The notes beneath the pieces are model-generated. The model was given only the letters and a program-made list of their open reading frames with translations. It did not search any database and had not been told where the DNA came from. 64,000 bases of DNA from contig NZ_LXIE01000031.1 of assembly GCF_001641085.1 (NCBI RefSeq), positions 1 through 64,000 of the forward strand. Reading direction: 5' to 3'. Position numbers and translations under genes: made by a program. The stretch is from Aequorivita soesokkakensis (lineage in GTDB: Bacteria > Bacteroidota > Bacteroidia > Flavobacteriales > Flavobacteriaceae). This document shows, in pieces, positions 60,372 to 64,000 of this stretch (position 1 is the first letter of the stretch; each line of letters starts with the position of its first letter).

Positions 60372-61208
60372 TTAGTCTCCAATATATGTTACTTCAACGG
60401 TACAGGGAATATCGTAAAAGATATGTCCGCGACCGTTTCCGGAATTGCCACTTCCTTCAAATTCAAACGCAGCATCTTGGTCGAATTTTAAATCAAAAGA
60501 AGCAGTTTGGTTTGCAGTTAAGGAAATAAAGGTTTCAAAAGTATATTGTCTCCATATGGCAAAATAATTAGTTGCACCTACACTTGAATCATATGCGGTT
60601 GAATAGGAATGGGCCGGTATTTGATAGGTTGTACCGTTGAATGTAAAGTAAAAGATACCCGACTCAAGGGCTATGTTTAGGTTTCCGTCTGATTGGCTGC
60701 CTCCTCCCCCTTGATCTGGTACTTTAGCATTGCCTCCGCCATAATTCACACTTAAAGATACTCTATATTTTCCCGTATACTTTGGAGTAAAGTTTTTGCT
60801 TACCAAGCCAGGGATATTTCTTTGACCCTCATTAGATAGGGTTCTTAAATCACCACCAGTTTGTTCATACAAGACACTTTGTTTACGGTTAAACTGTGGA
60901 ACCCATTTTGCTCCATCCCAAGAATACATTCCAGGAGATACATCATTTGTACCCGAAGTTGTTGTATTGGTGTTGTAAACAGTTGTACCAACGGGTATGT
61001 TCCCCGTTTGTGGATTGGTTGCGGGAGCCATAATATTTGTTTTGGTAAGCGCAAGCCTAGGCAATACAACTCCGTTCGTACTACTATTTATTTCCAAAAT
61101 GCCATTGGGATTGATGGTATTTATTCCTACTTGGGAGTAGGAAACATTCTTAGCCAAGAAAAGAGTGGCTGCAAAAGCTAGCCACAGTGTAGGTAGTTTT
61201 ATTTTCAT
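60372..61208 (-). CDS. Secreted protein, same family (paralog 3)
   Basis: A 278-residue protein with signal peptide (ending NVSYSQ) and VGINTINPNGILEINSSTNG, VLPRLALTKTN, GTTVYNT and VSPGMYSWDGAKWVPQFNRK. The C-terminal domain has FTPKYTGKYRVSLSVNYGGG and HIFYDIPCTVEVTYIGD. It precedes paralog 2 by 14 bases, so the three are probably one transcript. Function unknown; surface-exposed or periplasmic. Confidence 0.85.
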   Translation of the reverse strand: MKIKLPTLWLAFAATLFLAKNVSYSQVGINTINPNGILEINSSTNGVVLPRLALTKTNIMAPATNPQTGNIPVGTTVYNTNTTTSGTNDVSPGMYSWDGAKWVPQFNRKQSVLYEQTGGDLRTLSNEGQRNIPGLVSKNFTPKYTGKYRVSLSVNYGGGNAKVPDQGGGGSQSDGNLNIALESGIFYFTFNGTTYQIPAHSYSTAYDSSVGATNYFAIWRQYTFETFISLTANQTASFDLKFDQDAAFEFEGSGNSGNGRGHIFYDIPCTVEVTYIGD

Positions 61209-61359
61209 AATTTGGGGTTTGGTTGAAAATATGATACAATATTAATATATAAATTCGATAAAAAGCAAATAAATCGGATTAAATGTTGATATTTTTTCGT
61301 TATAACTATTTAAATATCAGTTATTTCCTACATTTTTTAAGATATATTTAAGATTATTC

Positions 61360-63579
61360 TTACTTGTGTATAATTTTAGAACTTTCCTTTCTTTCATCTA
61401 CTTTTATATTTTCTGACTGCTTTTCTGAAATTACGCTTGGAGCATCAGGAAACCTAAGATCAGTATAAGAGGATTTTTCGCCAGAAACTTTATTTATTTC
61501 ATCTTTTCTATTAGCCACTATATGCCATGAAAAAGAAACGTTTGACTCTCCATTTTGCAGTTCTTTTACTTTAAAACCTGTTGCAGTTTTATCTGTGACA
61601 AAAACTCCATTGCATTCTCCTTCCAATTGAATAAATACTTTTAATGGGTGCTTATTGTCAACAGTAATATTTTGGGAAAAAATGGGGTCAATTGAAATAT
61701 TCGCAATACCGTTAACCAATCGGCCCGTTCCATAATCTTCAAAAAGAACCTCGGGGGCTTCCGGTGCAAACATTATTTTTTGCGCTCCATTCTGAGTATT
61801 GCTCTCAACAATTGTGGAAACAATACCATTTCCAATTATTTTATAATTAGTGCCATTGTATCTTGCCCCTGTATAAGCCCATGAGGCATCACTATTGCCT
61901 CCACTATAGAAATACCCTCCATAATACATATTGTCAGAACCTTGAGCGCTTTCATTAGTATATCCAGCAAGCATAGCTCTAGGGTCTTTTACATCCTGAT
62001 CGGAGGCAGATCCTGAATAATTTGTTTGAAATCTTGCAGCTTCTCTTACACCACTTGTTTTTTCAGTAAGGACATATAGTCCCAAGTCTTTGGCATTGGC
62101 ATTTATTGCAATATTTAAAACCTCAGTTGTAGAAATGGAATTGGCGCTACCTGATACTGCACGGATGCCAATATTTGAATAATTGGCAGGCCTTTTGTCT
62201 GCTATGGCAATCATTCCGTTGGCGCCATTGCTTCCAGATGCCAAACCGGCTACTCCTCCAGTAAGTTTATCGTTTCCACTGTATGTTGTAGTTCCATAGG
62301 ATCCATGCGAGTTTTCTGCATAACCAAACACGCCAATTCCTGTTCCATAATTTTCACCAATAATTGCATCTCCGGAACCATTTTCTACCCCATAAATTGA
62401 AGAGCCGCCAACGCTTGAAATTTCTGAAACTATTCCATAGTCGCTTTTTCCATCATTTATTCTTAATGTAGCATTGGATAAAGGATTAGAGCCAATTGCA
62501 ACATTGCCTTCTGAAAGTATACGCAAACGTTCTTGGTTGTTGGTACGGATTGCAAAATCCTGTTCGTCGGCAGTACCCAAAAAATGATACTCAGCGCTGG
62601 TTCCATAATTTCCTTCAGCTGACCAGTCATTGCCATTTACACCATCTATGGCGACCCATCGATAGCTATTCCAATAGTAAAATCCTGGTGCAACCAAATG
62701 TTCCCCACTGCCGGAATAGTTTATATTATAAACCAATAGTCCAGTTGCAGGTGAAGAGATTGGAGCTGATTCATAGGTGTCTGTGAGCATAACCCTATTT
62801 ACAAGTAGACCGCGATTTGTATCAGCCATATCAATTTGTGAACTTGTGTCGGGTTCATTTGTTCCAAAGCCAAAATTGTCATTTTCACCACTTACAAAAA
62901 AGGAGTTTTCATTATTGATTGTTGCAATTCTAAAATCCATATTCAACATATCTGGATTAATCAGAAATTCTAAATTTTCAGTGCTCTCAGCATTTGTATT
63001 GAAGAATGTTGAGTTATTAATAGAAAGATTCATTTGGTTATTTCCTGATTTCCAAAAACCCATCGTCTTGTTTTCATCCCAAGAATAAAAAGGGGCATCT
63101 AGAGTGCCATTGCCCAAGGCGAGAACTTGATCTGCATTTGATATTCTAAATCTTTGGATATTGTTTGTGCCTAAACTGAGGGACTGTTCATCAGTTGTTC
63201 CAATAAAATTTATATTTTCATCAGTGCCAGCAGTTCCCATGAGCCCCCATTTTTCTGAATCGGCCATTGCTTTCCATTTGGTACCCGACCAATAATAATA
63301 ACCAGGAACTACAGCATTATTTCCATTACCAGCTGTAGCTGTATTATAGACTAATAGACTTTCAGTTGGGAAAGGTTTTATAGGGTCAATTGAATTAGTG
63401 CCTATTAAAGCAACTCTAGGAATCAATAAACCTTTTGATCCAGTTATGTCACTAATGTCGAGTATGGCTGATAGATCTGGGGATGTAGTGCCAATTCCCA
63501 CTTGAGCCAATAGGTTATATTTCGGGAAAATTACAAATATGGCTAATGCCAAAATTATTCGTAGTAGTTTTAGATTCAT
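61360..63579 (-). CDS. Large secreted tail-fibre-like protein with two GIGTxxP modules
   Basis: A 739-residue protein: signal peptide (ending NLLAQ), then two copies of the module seen in the neighbours (VGIGTTSPDLSAILDISDIT ... PGYYYWSGTKWKA; TNRGLLVNRVML ... PGFYYWNSYRWVAID), separated by repeats with EEHFIGTTDEQ-like strands. A middle glycine-rich region (ENSHGSYGTTTYSGNDKLTG) and a C-terminal domain NITVDNKHPLKVFIQLEGEC that ends FSWHIVANRK follow. Unlike the tail-fibre proteins of phages, it sits in a chromosomal paralog cluster. Confidence 0.83.
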   Translation of the reverse strand: MNLKLLRIILALAIFVIFPKYNLLAQVGIGTTSPDLSAILDISDITGSKGLLIPRVALIGTNSIDPIKPFPTESLLVYNTATAGNGNNAVVPGYYYWSGTKWKAMADSEKWGLMGTAGTDENINFIGTTDEQSLSLGTNNIQRFRISNADQVLALGNGTLDAPFYSWDENKTMGFWKSGNNQMNLSINNSTFFNTNAESTENLEFLINPDMLNMDFRIATINNENSFFVSGENDNFGFGTNEPDTSSQIDMADTNRGLLVNRVMLTDTYESAPISSPATGLLVYNINYSGSGEHLVAPGFYYWNSYRWVAIDGVNGNDWSAEGNYGTSAEYHFLGTADEQDFAIRTNNQERLRILSEGNVAIGSNPLSNATLRINDGKSDYGIVSEISSVGGSSIYGVENGSGDAIIGENYGTGIGVFGYAENSHGSYGTTTYSGNDKLTGGVAGLASGSNGANGMIAIADKRPANYSNIGIRAVSGSANSISTTEVLNIAINANAKDLGLYVLTEKTSGVREAARFQTNYSGSASDQDVKDPRAMLAGYTNESAQGSDNMYYGGYFYSGGNSDASWAYTGARYNGTNYKIIGNGIVSTIVESNTQNGAQKIMFAPEAPEVLFEDYGTGRLVNGIANISIDPIFSQNITVDNKHPLKVFIQLEGECNGVFVTDKTATGFKVKELQNGESNVSFSWHIVANRKDEINKVSGEKSSYTDLRFPDAPSVISEKQSENIKVDERKESSKIIHK

Positions 63580-63799
63580 AATTTGGGACTATTGAAAATA
63601 AGAACAAGAATAATACAAAAAATCGATTAAAAGCAAATTTATACGATAAAAGTTGCATTATTTTAATATTTAACTTTTTAATTATAATCTATTTCCTACA
63701 TATTTTTTGTTTTAGATATTAATATGTAGGATTCTATGTAAGAATAGAATTTATCAAAATAAGCCAAAATGAATAAATTCATTAATTATCTTTACCATT

Positions 63800-64000
63800 A
63801 TGCAATTTTTCTTGTCTTTTAGCTCTTTACCATGCATTGAAATTGATTTGTCTCCGTTCAATTTTTTGGGATATTCTTTATTTATTAAAAGAGAAGACCT
63901 TCTCCATCCCTACGTTTCTGGCAATAAATTCAGAAAACTCAAATACAACTTTTTAGAGGCACAAGAAAAAAACCACAAAACCTTACTTACTTTCGGCGGG
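63800..64000 (+). CDS. ACC deaminase/D-cysteine desulfhydrase-like enzyme, cut by window end
   Basis: First 67 codons of a PLP-dependent enzyme: FNFLGYSLFIKREDLLHPYV and SGNKFRKLKYNFLEAQ, the latter holding the PLP lysine of the 1-aminocyclopropane-1-carboxylate deaminase/desulfhydrase family, followed by LLTFGG. The gene continues beyond the window. It is divergent from the tail-fibre-like gene at 61360. Confidence 0.85.
   Translation, partial: MQFFLSFSSLPCIEIDLSPFNFLGYSLFIKREDLLHPYVSGNKFRKLKYNFLEAQEKNHKTLLTFGG

Overview
The window looks like chromosome from a marine-type flavobacterium (Bacteroidota, Flavobacteriaceae; Aequorivita-like is my best guess, from memory of the families only). 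The support is an AT-rich genome, promoters of the TTTG-N18/19-TAnnTTTG kind, no obvious Shine-Dalgarno sequences, type IX secretion sorting domains, DUF5686 and BlaR1/TonB-type proteins, a mevalonate pathway with an archaeal-like UbiA prenyltransferase, and dispersed repeats I associate with this family. No plasmid, prophage, transposase or CRISPR array is visible.

Layout. 1-5300: a BlaI/BlaR1-type sensor pair, TonB-like and outer-membrane proteins, and a glycosyltransferase/flippase-like pair. 5300-13700: ruvC, hemW and assorted household genes, including a membrane-anchored MutS relative. 13700-19900: a minus-strand run of small, mostly uncharacterised genes. It contains a roughly 140 bp attC-like inverted repeat next to a short gene flanked by matching 10 bp inverted ends, and a broken gene tail. 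20000-30200: a repeat-rich secreted protein, then mevalonate-pathway genes (mvaD, a GHMP kinase, a UbiA-family prenyltransferase) split by a minus-strand TPR-CHAT protease-like gene and a lipoprotein. 30400-35300: mutS, tRNA-Gly, tRNA-Leu, three tiny lipoproteins and an S24 self-cleaving-type repressor with tandem operator-like sites.

35300-46400: waaA, a sugar aminotransferase with galE, fabD, folA, egtD/egtB (ergothioneine) facing a class V PLP enzyme, two TonB-like secreted proteins and thyA. 46500-55100: a nucleoside transporter with a periplasmic extra domain, a DUF151 nuclease, etfA/etfB, pdhB and a DUF5686 outer-membrane protein. 55400-63600: a large T9SS cargo protein and four related secreted proteins in tandem. 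63800-64000: the beginning of a PLP-dependent deaminase/desulfhydrase gene cut by the window end.

The coding content is mostly ordinary. The unusual material is between and around genes: (i) short-period tandem repeats, mostly 7 bp, in many spacers, often abutting start or stop codons; (ii) a dispersed repeat that appears to have inserted in frame inside hemW; (iii) the attC-like element and its putative cassette; (iv) the probably leaderless, autoregulated S24 repressor; (v) an orphan minus-strand terminator that would stop antisense transcription coming from the CHAT gene through mvaD.
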